A stretch of 64,000 bases of DNA from NCBI GenBank assembly GCA_045604405.1, contig JAZUNZ010000035.1, forward strand, positions 1-64,000, read 5' to 3'. The position numbers were made by a program, and so were the translations under genes. The notes beneath the pieces are model-generated. The model was not told the origin of the DNA, did not search any database, and saw only the letters and a list, made by a program, of their open reading frames with translations. The stretch is from UMGS1649 sp045604405. GTDB lineage: Bacteria; Bacillota; Clostridia; TANB77; CAG-465. Position 1 is the first letter of the stretch; each line of letters starts with the position of its first letter. Shown here in pieces: positions 34,355 through 42,770 of the stretch.

Positions 34355-34600
34355 CTATGAATTAAGATATTTTTTTATCATTTCTTCTAATAATTCATCT
34401 CTTTCAACCTTGCAGATTAAAGCTCTTGCGTTATTGTGAGATGTTATATATGTTGGGTCCCCAGATAAAATATATCCTATTATCTGACTTACTGGCTCAT
34501 ATCCCTTGTCTTGAAGGGCAGCTACTACTTGCTCCATTATTTCTTTTACTCTTTTAGATTCTTCCTTTTGTGGACTAAATACGGTTGTGTGTTGATCCAT
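34355..34600 (-). CDS. ireB: IreB (DUF965) regulatory protein
   Basis: Small conserved Firmicute protein that is a phosphorylation target of the PASTA kinase IreK in enterococci. 81 residues with MDQHTTVFSPQKEESKRVKE and DPTYITSHNNARALICKVER. The start at 34600 is chosen because AAGGAGG lies eight bases upstream. Followed by ruvX and DUF1292, the common order. alaS, usually upstream, is absent. Confidence 0.88.
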   Translation of the reverse strand: MDQHTTVFSPQKEESKRVKEIMEQVVAALQDKGYEPVSQIIGYILSGDPTYITSHNNARALICKVERDELLEEMIKKYLNS

Positions 34601-34629
34601 ATTTATTCCTCCTTTCTTATACAATATAT

Positions 34630-35691
34630 TTAAATAATTTTTATTGTATTCACTTCTTTCATTTGTTCTACATATTCTGCCATCTTAGATATTTCTCTTT
34701 CAATATTACTCTGTTTACGGATATTTTTCATCACAATACTTAAGTTTAGTGTTACTTTTTCACCATCAACAATTTCTTCCTGCATTTTCATGTTTGTTAT
34801 ATATCTTTCCACTGTACCATGAAGCATATCTGCGCTGACTCCAGGAGACACTACACAAAACTTGCCACCACTATATCTTACAAATATGTTCTGTGCGCTA
34901 AACACTTCCTGCATAAGTTTTGCGGCTTTTTCTAATAATCTGTTTCCTACTTCTCTTCCATATTCTTCGTTAATTATAGGGAGATTTGAAAGCTGGATTA
35001 ATGTTAATGTAGAATTTTCTTCTGTTACAGTTTTTTGTCTTACATTAGAGTATAGGTATAAGTTGTTATAAAAGCCCGTTTGTTTGTCTGTATTATATGC
35101 ACTTTCGATGGACTCTTGATTTAATATATTTTCTATAAATACCCCTATATGATCTTTTAATTTTGCAAGCTCCTCTTTAGATATAGAATCATATGCATTT
35201 TCCGCATCATCTTCTAATAGCCAAAACCCTAGGTACATTCCATTATAATATATTGGCGAGAACATTGCTGAACGTATTTTTCTTTCCATTGCAGATTTAT
35301 ATCCTAAAAGTCTACCACCAGCTGCCACTAAATATTTAGATATGTTTTGCATTGAGTTGTTTTTAAAATCTTTTTCTTCAGCTATGCTTTTAATACTATC
35401 TATATACATTGGTTCGATATTTGTTGCTTTAATTTCGTAGTTTGTACCATCATATATTGATATAGTTGAACTCTTGCTATTAAATACTTCAATTATTATA
35501 TTATTTAATTCTTCAATCTTTTTTGATGCAGGTATTGTAGATGCCATCAGTTCAAACATTCTTTGCATTATAACCATACCTGACATGTTTCCTATTGCAA
35601 CGCTGTAATATTTGTTTCTTTTAACAAGAAATATCACAAATGCTACAAGCGCTACTATAATTACTGCTAGAAAGATTATTAAAACTTCCAT
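34630..35691 (-). CDS. Degenerate GGDEF-domain membrane protein
   Basis: 353 residues. N-terminal transmembrane helix (about 2-24), a GAF-like middle part, and a C-terminal GGDEF-type domain with DKQTGFYNNLYLYS, but the active-site motif reads SGGKF in place of GGDEF. It should therefore not make c-di-GMP and may act as a sensor. It lies 9 bases downstream of the CpaE-like ATPase in the same unit with the VirB2-like gene. Confidence 0.7.
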   Translation of the reverse strand: MEVLIIFLAVIIVALVAFVIFLVKRNKYYSVAIGNMSGMVIMQRMFELMASTIPASKKIEELNNIIIEVFNSKSSTISIYDGTNYEIKATNIEPMYIDSIKSIAEEKDFKNNSMQNISKYLVAAGGRLLGYKSAMERKIRSAMFSPIYYNGMYLGFWLLEDDAENAYDSISKEELAKLKDHIGVFIENILNQESIESAYNTDKQTGFYNNLYLYSNVRQKTVTEENSTLTLIQLSNLPIINEEYGREVGNRLLEKAAKLMQEVFSAQNIFVRYSGGKFCVVSPGVSADMLHGTVERYITNMKMQEEIVDGEKVTLNLSIVMKNIRKQSNIEREISKMAEYVEQMKEVNTIKII

Positions 35692-35700
35692 ATTTTTCTC

Positions 35701-37431
35701 CTATTCGATTACTTTTTCAAATCCAGAGTTTGAAGTGCTCATTTCAGCCATTTTTGCTTTTTTAAATACACCGAATCCTCTAGACTTAGGTTTGCTTTTG
35801 TTATATGTCTTCCCTGAATAATTAGTTATTCCTATTGGATATATAACATTTACTATTTGATCTAAATTCTCTTTAAATTCTTTTGTAAATGTATTAAAAA
35901 CATTGCTGTACTTGTACATCATTTCAATATATTTTGTATAGTTTTCTTGGTCAAAAGGTAATATATAATATGTCATTTCTGATGCTGTAAATAAATCGTC
36001 AAACATTTTTAAATCTGGGCTTGTGTATGTTGCTATACCATCTAATATGTCTTTTGCAGTTAAGGCACATTTAACATGTTTGTTAATTATTACTCTAACT
36101 TTATTCATAGGAATTCCACGAGTTTTTAGTTCTCTTAAGAATATTGTAATCAAATTTACGTTTAAAACGTCCATATCTTGAACAATATATATCTCTTGAG
36201 CCAGTCTATAATAGTCCACTGGTGTAGAAAAGTCACAATCTATTAAAACAACACTGTTATTGTTCATTGCCGTTTCTACTACGCTGGCTGCATTATATTG
36301 CTTTCTATCCTCCCCAGGGACTCCTGTATATACACTAAGTTTGCCATAAACCAAAGGTTCGTTAAGACCATTAGATGCATACTTCATGCTTTCAGCAGCA
36401 ATAGCTCGCTTACCTTCATTGTCATAAGTGTATAAGGTATATGAATCTCTCTTGCGTGTTAAGTCTACAATACCAACTTTTATATCTCTTTTAAACAATG
36501 TTGTTGCTATTGCATTTATACAAAATGTCGTTCCAACCTTTGGTGCTCCTACCATACAAACTACTTTTTTGTAGTCCTTTGGCACTTCGTAAACTGATCT
36601 TACAACTTCTTTTTCCATTACTTGTGTAAGTACAGGGGCTTGTGTATTTTGTTGCTTTACAACAATTCTTTCTATGATTTCTGGTTGTTTTTCAACCACC
36701 ACAACGTCTTTTGCACCCTCAACGCTAGTATTCTCTGCCGTAGGTGTAGGCATCACTACACCACCGCTTGCCAATACTTCTTTGTATCTATCGCTATTTT
36801 CTTGCAGAAATTGTTTTACAGCGGCAGGTAAAAAACCTACTATTATTCTTAGTTGCTCATTTGTATACTGTGTGCCAATTTTATCAAAAATTTCAACATA
36901 TTTTTCTGTATTTCCATTTTGATTTTTATAATATGTTATAATTCTTTGTATTTCTATTTCAGGAACTTCAGCTTTACTATATACATTTTTACTTGCACTA
37001 TCTTCGTAATATTTTTTTACATCTTTTTTCATTTTAGGCGAATTAATAGCTGCGGCAACTTTGCTTTTTGTTCTACTATCTCCTGTAAGTACTGTATACA
37101 CTCCAATGTTGAACAATTTTGCTAAAAAATCATCACCTAATTTACGCCTATCTGAAGCTACAAATATAATATTCTTTGCGTAAAATTCATCTGTCATTGC
37201 GTCAATATTTCTGAATATAAAGTCATCTATTTGAGCATAGTTATTATTTGGATATTTTTCTAAATCTTCTAATATGACAAGTCTATCATATTCTCCTGTT
37301 TTTATCTCTTGTACCGCTTGCTTGAAGTAGTACACATTTTTATACTCTACTTTTTCTTTATATGTTTCCTCATAATATTTTACAATGGCTTTTACTGTAT
37401 CATCATTATTTAATCCAAATAATATTTTCAT
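35701..37431 (-). CDS. CpaE/TadZ-like MinD-superfamily ATPase
   Basis: 576-residue protein. N-terminal atypical receiver-like domain (LFGLNNDDTVKAIVKYYEET), a flexible middle part (about 230-280) and a P-loop ATPase domain starting at VCMVGAPKVGTTFCINAIAT. The VGTT pattern in place of GKT is typical of CpaE/TadZ proteins, which place secretion or pilus machines. SVVLIDCDFSTP is the Walker B area. Downstream of the VirB2-like pilin. The pairing suggests localisation of an envelope machine related to type IV secretion. Confidence 0.72.
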   Translation of the reverse strand: MKILFGLNNDDTVKAIVKYYEETYKEKVEYKNVYYFKQAVQEIKTGEYDRLVILEDLEKYPNNNYAQIDDFIFRNIDAMTDEFYAKNIIFVASDRRKLGDDFLAKLFNIGVYTVLTGDSRTKSKVAAAINSPKMKKDVKKYYEDSASKNVYSKAEVPEIEIQRIITYYKNQNGNTEKYVEIFDKIGTQYTNEQLRIIVGFLPAAVKQFLQENSDRYKEVLASGGVVMPTPTAENTSVEGAKDVVVVEKQPEIIERIVVKQQNTQAPVLTQVMEKEVVRSVYEVPKDYKKVVCMVGAPKVGTTFCINAIATTLFKRDIKVGIVDLTRKRDSYTLYTYDNEGKRAIAAESMKYASNGLNEPLVYGKLSVYTGVPGEDRKQYNAASVVETAMNNNSVVLIDCDFSTPVDYYRLAQEIYIVQDMDVLNVNLITIFLRELKTRGIPMNKVRVIINKHVKCALTAKDILDGIATYTSPDLKMFDDLFTASEMTYYILPFDQENYTKYIEMMYKYSNVFNTFTKEFKENLDQIVNVIYPIGITNYSGKTYNKSKPKSRGFGVFKKAKMAEMSTSNSGFEKVIE

Positions 37432-37459
37432 TTAAAACCACCCTAATCTTTAGTTTATA

Positions 37460-37789
37460 TTAAAATCCTATTGTAATTATAGCATATACCAATGGTAAAC
37501 ATTGTATTATGGCCATAAATACTGAAAGTCCTACTATTAATTTTTGTCCACTTACTTTTTGTTCAAATGCTTCCGAACCAACAACATAGTACTTATACAT
37601 TCCATATACTAAAACAATTACAGCTATAGGCCAAGAATATGTTTGTATGTATTTTAAAACGGTCATAACGCCGCCTATAATTTGGTTACTTGATGTTCCT
37701 AAATCTGTTGTGGCAAAAACCGCTGTTGATGTTATAAGTCCTATTACTGCTATCCATAAACAAACCTTCATAACTTTATTATATACCAT
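37460..37789 (-). CDS. TrbC/VirB2-like pilin-type membrane protein
   Basis: 109 residues. Signal peptide (KVMKVCLWIAVIGLITSTAV, likely cut near AVFA), then two hydrophobic segments joined by a short basic loop (about 48-67 and 84-107) as in the conjugative VirB2/TrbC pilins. RBS GGAGG eight bases before ATG at 37789. Upstream of the CpaE-like ATPase. No other VirB genes are nearby; the coupling-type ATPase at 54380 is 17 kb away. Confidence 0.7.
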   Translation of the reverse strand: MVYNKVMKVCLWIAVIGLITSTAVFATTDLGTSSNQIIGGVMTVLKYIQTYSWPIAVIVLVYGMYKYYVVGSEAFEQKVSGQKLIVGLSVFMAIIQCLPLVYAIITIGF

Positions 37790-37948
37790 GAAAAATTCCT
37801 CCATTCATTAATTGTTAAAATCTTTTTTCACACAAATATTTTACTATAACTTGGCCACAATAGCAAGCAATTTGGCAAAAAATGTACAATTGGATTTAAA
37901 TAAGCTTACTCCTCCATTTAAACTCCGACCAGACATTGACAAGCATGA

Positions 37949-37954
37949 TATAAT
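37949..37954 (+). promoter_or_regulatory. Extended -10 promoter of the small membrane protein
   Basis: TATAAT preceded by TG (TGATATAAT) on the plus strand, about 57 bases before the start at 38012. The -35 box is unclear. Confidence 0.4.
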
Positions 37955-38011
37955 TTACATGTATTATATATTTATATTTTGTTCTAAAAATAATTTCATT
38001 AGGAGGTTCAT

Positions 38012-38224
38012 ATGGCAATTTCTTTGTTGCGCATTTCAGTATATGGTTTTATTTTTTCTTTAATTGGCGTTTTGATTGCTACAATTATGGCAGTTGTCGC
38101 ATTTAAGCTTAAACTGCTTACTAAAAAGAAGATGACTGAATGTGTAAAAATAAAGCTGTATGCTCTTGCTTGGGTTTTTGCAATTTCTCTTATACTTGGG
38201 ATTGTAGGCGCTTGCATTTATTAA
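38012..38224 (+). CDS. Small two-helix membrane protein
   Basis: 70 residues, two hydrophobic helices (about 8-33 and 48-68) separated by a basic loop LLTKKKMTECVKIK. Strong RBS AGGAGG directly before ATG, and a perfect terminator behind it. Unrecognised. Confidence 0.65.
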   Translation: MAISLLRISVYGFIFSLIGVLIATIMAVVAFKLKLLTKKKMTECVKIKLYALAWVFAISLILGIVGACIY

Positions 38225-38264
38225 TAGTTTCAATTGTTTTGCCATGGCAATTACTTTTAACTAG

Positions 38265-38306
38265 CAAAACAAAGGCTGATAGAGTTTTCTATCAGCCTTT
38301 GTTTTA
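38265..38306. terminator. Bidirectional terminator between convergent small genes
   Basis: Hairpin AAAACAAAGGCTGATAGA/TCTATCAGCCTTTGTTTT. Confidence 0.8.
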
Positions 38307-38450
38307 CATATATTTTCTCTTGAATCTTTTTATCTCTTTTTTTCCTTGTTTTATAGCATCACAAATCATAGTGCTATTACATGCTCCCATCACAGTGCCT
38401 GCTGCAATTCCCACAACAATTCCTAACATCATTCCTTTTAAACAATCCAT
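38304..38450 (-). CDS. Small glycine-rich membrane protein (YtxH-like size)
   Basis: 48-residue protein. Starts MDCLKGMMLGIVVGIAAGTV, one glycine/alanine-rich hydrophobic helix, then a basic tail (KQGKKEIKRFKRKYM). RBS AAAGGAGAG seven bases before ATG. Close behind the split TSUP genes, possibly co-transcribed. Layout resembles YtxH-type proteins. Function unknown. Confidence 0.6.
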   Translation of the reverse strand: MDCLKGMMLGIVVGIAAGTVMGACNSTMICDAIKQGKKEIKRFKRKYM

Positions 38451-38468
38451 AATACTCTCCTTTCTAAT

Positions 38469-38849
38469 TTACTTATCAGTATTATTTTTTGCTTTCTTGA
38501 GCCTTTTTAAACTTGTAATTATTTCATATATTCCAATGGCTACCAAAAAGTATGAAAAATACATTTTTAAATTTTCGCTTTCGATTTTTGTAACCAGCCA
38601 ACTACCAACAAGCGCACCCATTATTAATAACGGCAACATCTTTTTAACCAATTTAAAATCTACTTTTTTAGCTTTTATATTAGATATAGTTGCAGATATT
38701 CCAACAGCCATAAACATTACCAGATTCAAGATTTGTGCATATTTTTGGTCAAACCCTAAAAATATTGTTGAAAGTATTACAAATAGTGCTCCGCCTCCAA
38801 TTCCCATGCCCGCAAGCACTCCAGATATTATAGATATTAATATTAACAT
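38469..38849 (-). CDS. TSUP (TauE/SafE) permease, half-size, C-terminal type
   Basis: 126 residues, about four hydrophobic segments; GVLAGMGIGGGALFVILST is the repeat signature of TSUP anion permeases. With the upstream half it gives one full-length transporter in two polypeptides. Its ATG follows the upstream gene's stop with a 1-base gap. Confidence 0.75.
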   Translation of the reverse strand: MLILISIISGVLAGMGIGGGALFVILSTIFLGFDQKYAQILNLVMFMAVGISATISNIKAKKVDFKLVKKMLPLLIMGALVGSWLVTKIESENLKMYFSYFLVAIGIYEIITSLKRLKKAKNNTDK

Positions 38850-38850
38850 G

Positions 38851-39210
38851 CTATTTTACTAAATTGTATATGGCAAAGCCTGCTATTACAATCCCAGAAA
38901 TTAAATTTAGGTAATCCGGTTGTAACTTTTTCATAATTTTAGAACCGATTATCCCAAAGATAAGGCCTGATATTATTACAACAATCACATGCATCAATTC
39001 AAGTTGTATAAATGTTAAATATCTTGTAAATGTAACTATTGTAACTAAGCCCATCAAAAAAACACTAGTAGCTCTAGCAGTATGTGTTTCTATTTTCAAA
39101 AAATATATGAATAAAAACACTATTATCTGTCCAGCGCCACTAGCAAACAATCCATTTATAATACCTGATAATAAACTTCCAACATATATCATACAAGTAT
39201 TATGTGTCAT
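38851..39210 (-). CDS. TSUP (TauE/SafE) permease, half-size, N-terminal type
   Basis: 119 residues with the matching half-repeat (GLFASGAGQIIVFLFIYFLK) and about four membrane segments. Both halves have their own starts and no sign of a broken frame, so this looks like a genuine two-subunit form. Anion or sulfur-compound export is the family role. Confidence 0.75.
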   Translation of the reverse strand: MTHNTCMIYVGSLLSGIINGLFASGAGQIIVFLFIYFLKIETHTARATSVFLMGLVTIVTFTRYLTFIQLELMHVIVVIISGLIFGIIGSKIMKKLQPDYLNLISGIVIAGFAIYNLVK

Positions 39211-39250
39211 TTTTTGTTTTTTAAAATTTTATTTGTTTAAATTTAATTTT

Positions 39251-40900
39251 TTATACAATTAATTCTTCTTTTTCATCTTCTAAAATCTCATTTATTTTAT
39301 CTGAAGTTAGACTTAACCCTTCTGTAGGCTTCCCAAAAATTGAACCTTGAACGTATCTTATGCCGCATTCCTTCGCAGCGTCTAACATTTCTTTTGTATC
39401 TATACCAAACGCTATTAAATTTATGCTGTTTAGCGAGCAAAATGTCGATAGCTCTTTTAAATGCTCTAACGTATTCTCCTCAATATTTTTTAATTTATAT
39501 TTGATATATTTTGGAGCAATTTGTTCTACATCTTTTAACATTTTGTTGCTTGATTCAAAATTATCTATTGCAACATTGCCTTTTCTTTTAATTATTTCAT
39601 TAGATAGCTCTTTTATTTTTGAATTTATTAGCGCCTCAAAATTGTTAAACTCAAGTACTACTTTGTTTTTGTCCATAAGGTCAAATATTCTAGCTTTATT
39701 AACATAGTTTTGATAGCTCCTCGCATCAATGTTTATATACTCAACTACATCTTGCGAACCCTTAAGTCCATTAAACATTTCTAAAGCATTTATAAAAAGC
39801 ATCTGTTGAATTTTATCATATTTATCGTACTCTTTAGCTTTTCTTATTATTTGCTTATATGAAAAATCTTCATTTGTCATTATTTTGTAATATACTTCAT
39901 ATCCGTTTACTTCTCTTTTTTTCAAGTCCACAACAGGTTGGTAATAACATTTTAGCCTTCTTCCAATAGTTATATCTTTTGTTAAATCTGTTATTATCTT
40001 TTCTGTCAAGTCTTCGTCACTGCCACCCTCTTTATATACATCTTTTTGCTCCAATTCGCAACTCACATTTTCTGCATGTTTAGCTTCTCCAACTATACTT
40101 TCATCATCTTCTACACTTTCAAACAATTTATTGTCTTCAACATTTGAAAAGTATTCATTAGCAAAATCATAATACTTGCCAACTACTGTCATGAATTTGT
40201 TATACACATCTACGCTCTTTGCCTTATTATCTGCAATTTTTACCTCAATTAAGAAATAAAATAAATCCTTCTTATCCTCCAACTCTTTTGCCAAGAAGCT
40301 TAAATTATCATAAGTCAAGTCACCTTCATTTAGGTATCTATCATGATATTTTATCAATGTTAGTATTATTTTCTTATCTTCTTCATCAAAATCAAAGCGA
40401 TCTATTATTTTATCCGCAAGCTCAACTGAAATATCATCATGTCCTGCAAAAGAATCATTACCCTCACTATTTACAGTTTTTGCCATCGGCTTTCCTATAT
40501 CATGAAGCAGCATTGTCCACTTTAATATTTTCATATCATGAGAGCTAAATTTAAGACTATCTCTACCAACATTTTCTATCGTGTATAAAATATGTTTAAA
40601 TACTCCGTATCTATGGTACGTACTATTTTGTTGGCAATTTATTACGCTTTCGCCATTTTCATTTTTTGTATAAAATTCCGGAAAGTGATTCATAAACACA
40701 AGATTTTGACTTATTCTTGTCATTATATACACAACATTATCATTTGTCAGAATGTCTGTATATAATTTTGTTAACATCTCTACATTATTTGAATACAATT
40801 GCAAATTTGTAATTATACTATTTATTTCATTTTTAGCCACAAGTTCTTCATCTTTTGTGTACTCTCTGTCTATCAAATCATCTACTTCAAATTCGTCCAT
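39251..40900 (-). CDS. HD-domain protein fused to a degenerate EAL domain
   Basis: 549 residues. N-terminal HD phosphohydrolase-type domain with HRYGVFKHILYTIENVG, MLLHDIGKPMAK, GHDDISVELA and IKYHD (metal-binding His/Asp intact). After a charged linker (about 265-300) comes an EAL-like domain starting CYYQPVVDLKKREVNGYEVY. Its catalytic EAL is EVY and the DDFG motif is DNFE, so hydrolysis of c-di-GMP is unlikely; binding is possible. HD-EAL fusion is uncommon. No operon partner. Confidence 0.8.
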   Translation of the reverse strand: MDEFEVDDLIDREYTKDEELVAKNEINSIITNLQLYSNNVEMLTKLYTDILTNDNVVYIMTRISQNLVFMNHFPEFYTKNENGESVINCQQNSTYHRYGVFKHILYTIENVGRDSLKFSSHDMKILKWTMLLHDIGKPMAKTVNSEGNDSFAGHDDISVELADKIIDRFDFDEEDKKIILTLIKYHDRYLNEGDLTYDNLSFLAKELEDKKDLFYFLIEVKIADNKAKSVDVYNKFMTVVGKYYDFANEYFSNVEDNKLFESVEDDESIVGEAKHAENVSCELEQKDVYKEGGSDEDLTEKIITDLTKDITIGRRLKCYYQPVVDLKKREVNGYEVYYKIMTNEDFSYKQIIRKAKEYDKYDKIQQMLFINALEMFNGLKGSQDVVEYINIDARSYQNYVNKARIFDLMDKNKVVLEFNNFEALINSKIKELSNEIIKRKGNVAIDNFESSNKMLKDVEQIAPKYIKYKLKNIEENTLEHLKELSTFCSLNSINLIAFGIDTKEMLDAAKECGIRYVQGSIFGKPTEGLSLTSDKINEILEDEKEELIV

Positions 40901-41021
40901 GATACTCCTCCTTTTGTTTATTATACGCTACTTATATACTATCATATAAAAAATTTTTATACAACATTTTACACTTTTTATTTAAATTAATTCAATTTAT
41001 TTATATTTTGCACTTATTCTC

Positions 41022-41050
41022 TTGACTTTAAACAACATTTATTGTAAAAT
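41022..41050 (+). promoter_or_regulatory. Promoter of rplM-rpsI
   Basis: TTGACT (41022-41027), 17-base spacer, TAAAAT (41045-41050) on the plus strand. Confidence 0.75.
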
Positions 41051-41065
41051 ATATGAGCAATGTTA

Positions 41066-41118
41066 TGTATACAGCGGTTATTTCCGGTAATTTGTAACCA
41101 AGTATATATACTAAACAA
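41066..41118 (+). promoter_or_regulatory. Candidate L13 leader RNA
   Basis: In the rplM 5' UTR, TATGTATAC-AGC-GGTTA pairs with TAACC-AA-GTATATATA around a 14-base loop. Firmicutes often carry an L13-binding leader in this place that feeds back on translation. Assigned from position and structure. Confidence 0.5.
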
Positions 41119-41141
41119 AATAAATTAGGAGGAATCATTCC

Positions 41142-41576
41142 ATGAATAATAAAACGCACAGCGTTAAAGCACACGAAATTGAAAGAAAATGGTATATTAT
41201 TGATGCCGAAAACAGACCTCTAGGTAGAGTCGCAACTGAAGCTGCAAGACTTTTAAAAGGTAAACACAAACCTACATACTCTACACATATGGACTGCGGT
41301 GATCATGTTATAATCCTTAATGCAGATAAAGTTGTATTAACAGGAAACAAATTAAATAGCAAAATCTACACTAGCCACTCTGGTTACATTGGTGGATTAA
41401 AAGAAGTTAAAGCAAAAGATATGATTGCAAATCATTCAGACAGAACTATCACATTAGCAATTAAAGGTATGTTACCTAAGAATTCTTTAGGAAGATCAAT
41501 GCTTACTAAATTAAGAATTTACAAAGGTGCCGACCACGAACAACAAGCTCAAAAACCAGAAATCTGGAATTTTTAA
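41142..41576 (+). CDS. rplM: 50S ribosomal protein L13
   Basis: 144 residues, normal length. Motifs: RKWYIIDAENRPLGRVATEA, GKHKPTYSTHMDCGDHVIIL, MLPKNSLGRSMLTKLRIYKG. RBS TTAGGAGGAATC. Operon with rpsI 15 bases downstream. Confidence 0.98.
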   Translation: MNNKTHSVKAHEIERKWYIIDAENRPLGRVATEAARLLKGKHKPTYSTHMDCGDHVIILNADKVVLTGNKLNSKIYTSHSGYIGGLKEVKAKDMIANHSDRTITLAIKGMLPKNSLGRSMLTKLRIYKGADHEQQAQKPEIWNF

Positions 41577-41591
41577 TAGGAGGATAGAGTT

Positions 41592-42002
41592 ATGACAAAG
41601 AAAGCAAACACAGAAAGAAATTTCATATACGCAACAGGAAAAAGAAAATCTGCTGTAGCAAGAGTTAGACTTACTCCAGGAACAGGTAAAGTAACAATAA
41701 ACAAAAAAGAGCTTAATGAATTCTATTCTTTAGAAACATTAAAAGCCGTTGTTATGAGACCTTTTACAGTTGCTAACATGATGGAAAAATATGATGTTAT
41801 CGCTACAGTTAAGGGTGGCGGATTCTCTGCACAAGCTGGAGCAGTAGCTCACGGTATATCTAAAGCTTTAGCTACTATAGATTTAGATACTAGAACATCT
41901 TTAAAAAGAGCCGGTCTTCTTACTCGCGATTCAAGAGTTAAAGAAAGAAGAAAATACGGTCTTAAAAAAGCAAGAAAAGCTCCTCAATTCAGCAAGAGAT
42001 AA
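41592..42002 (+). CDS. rpsI: 30S ribosomal protein S9
   Basis: 136 residues. ATGKRKSAVARVRLTPGTGK at the start and the basic tail RKYGLKKARKAPQFSKR that reaches the decoding centre. RBS AGGAGG between the two genes. Confidence 0.98.
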   Translation: MTKKANTERNFIYATGKRKSAVARVRLTPGTGKVTINKKELNEFYSLETLKAVVMRPFTVANMMEKYDVIATVKGGGFSAQAGAVAHGISKALATIDLDTRTSLKRAGLLTRDSRVKERRKYGLKKARKAPQFSKR

Positions 42003-42027
42003 TATTGCTTTTACAAACAAGATATTA

Positions 42028-42062
42028 CAAAACCTCAGAAGTTTTACTTCCGAGGTTTTATT
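42028..42062. terminator. Terminator after rpsI
   Basis: Hairpin AAAACCTCAGAAGT/ACTTCCGAGGTTTT followed by T-rich sequence. Confidence 0.75.
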
Positions 42063-42083
42063 TTATCTTATAATTTTTCATTA

Positions 42084-42770
42084 TTAAAATGTGTCTATTA
42101 TCCCACTTTCTGCCGCCCCTTCAAGTCCTTCTATATTGTAATACGTTTCTGGTATGTCTCCTATGATTATTGTTTCAGCAATAGTTACCGTACTATTGCA
42201 TTTTACACTTCCACCAATAAAAGGCGCTACAACCGTAATTATGCTTTGTATATTCATATAGATTGTATGTTTAGTCTGATTTATTCCTTCCGAAGCAAAC
42301 TCTGTATCAAACCTAGTTTCTATATTTCCCATTGGCATAAGTTTTATATCCACATCAGGTCCATATCCAGAAAATACGTTTAATCCCATCATCCTTCCTA
42401 TAGGTATTTTAACCGATACTTTGTCTAAATTATTTAATTTTTCTTGTATCTTATATGATATTTCAGAGGATAATTTGTTTAGTTCAATTATATTTGCATT
42501 TATCGCAATAATTTTTCCTTGCTCATTATATGTTATATGCATTAAACTTTCATATTCTACATTTTTTATAAATTCATTTACCGTTTCTTCAGTTATTTGA
42601 ACTCCTAAAGCTTTTGCCCTACTTTCACAAGCAACCGTTATCATAGGCGTTAAATTGTTAAAAAAATATATAGATGAAATTATTATAAGTATTATTGCTA
42701 TTAAAAAAAGGACAAATGGCTTTCTAGCGTTCATTTGTCCAAACAGTCTTATGTAATATTTTGGTCTCAT
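42084..42770 (-). CDS. yunB: Sporulation protein YunB
   Basis: Sporulation-associated membrane protein of 228 residues. N-terminal transmembrane helix (about 19-41), KIPIGRMMGLNVFSGYGPDV, and the family signature EGINQTKHTIYMNIQSIITV and AETIIIGDIPETYY. Overlaps the SPOCS-LysM gene by ATGA. The role in spores is known only from mutants in Bacillus. Confidence 0.85.
   Translation of the reverse strand: MRPKYYIRLFGQMNARKPFVLFLIAIILIIISSIYFFNNLTPMITVACESRAKALGVQITEETVNEFIKNVEYESLMHITYNEQGKIIAINANIIELNKLSSEISYKIQEKLNNLDKVSVKIPIGRMMGLNVFSGYGPDVDIKLMPMGNIETRFDTEFASEGINQTKHTIYMNIQSIITVVAPFIGGSVKCNSTVTIAETIIIGDIPETYYNIEGLEGAAESGIIDTF

Noticed and set aside
38000..38862. Plus-strand frame of 240 residues opposite the TSUP genes (38140-38862)
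   Set aside because: Shadow of membrane-protein codons on the minus strand; starts inside the small plus-strand gene and crosses its terminator.
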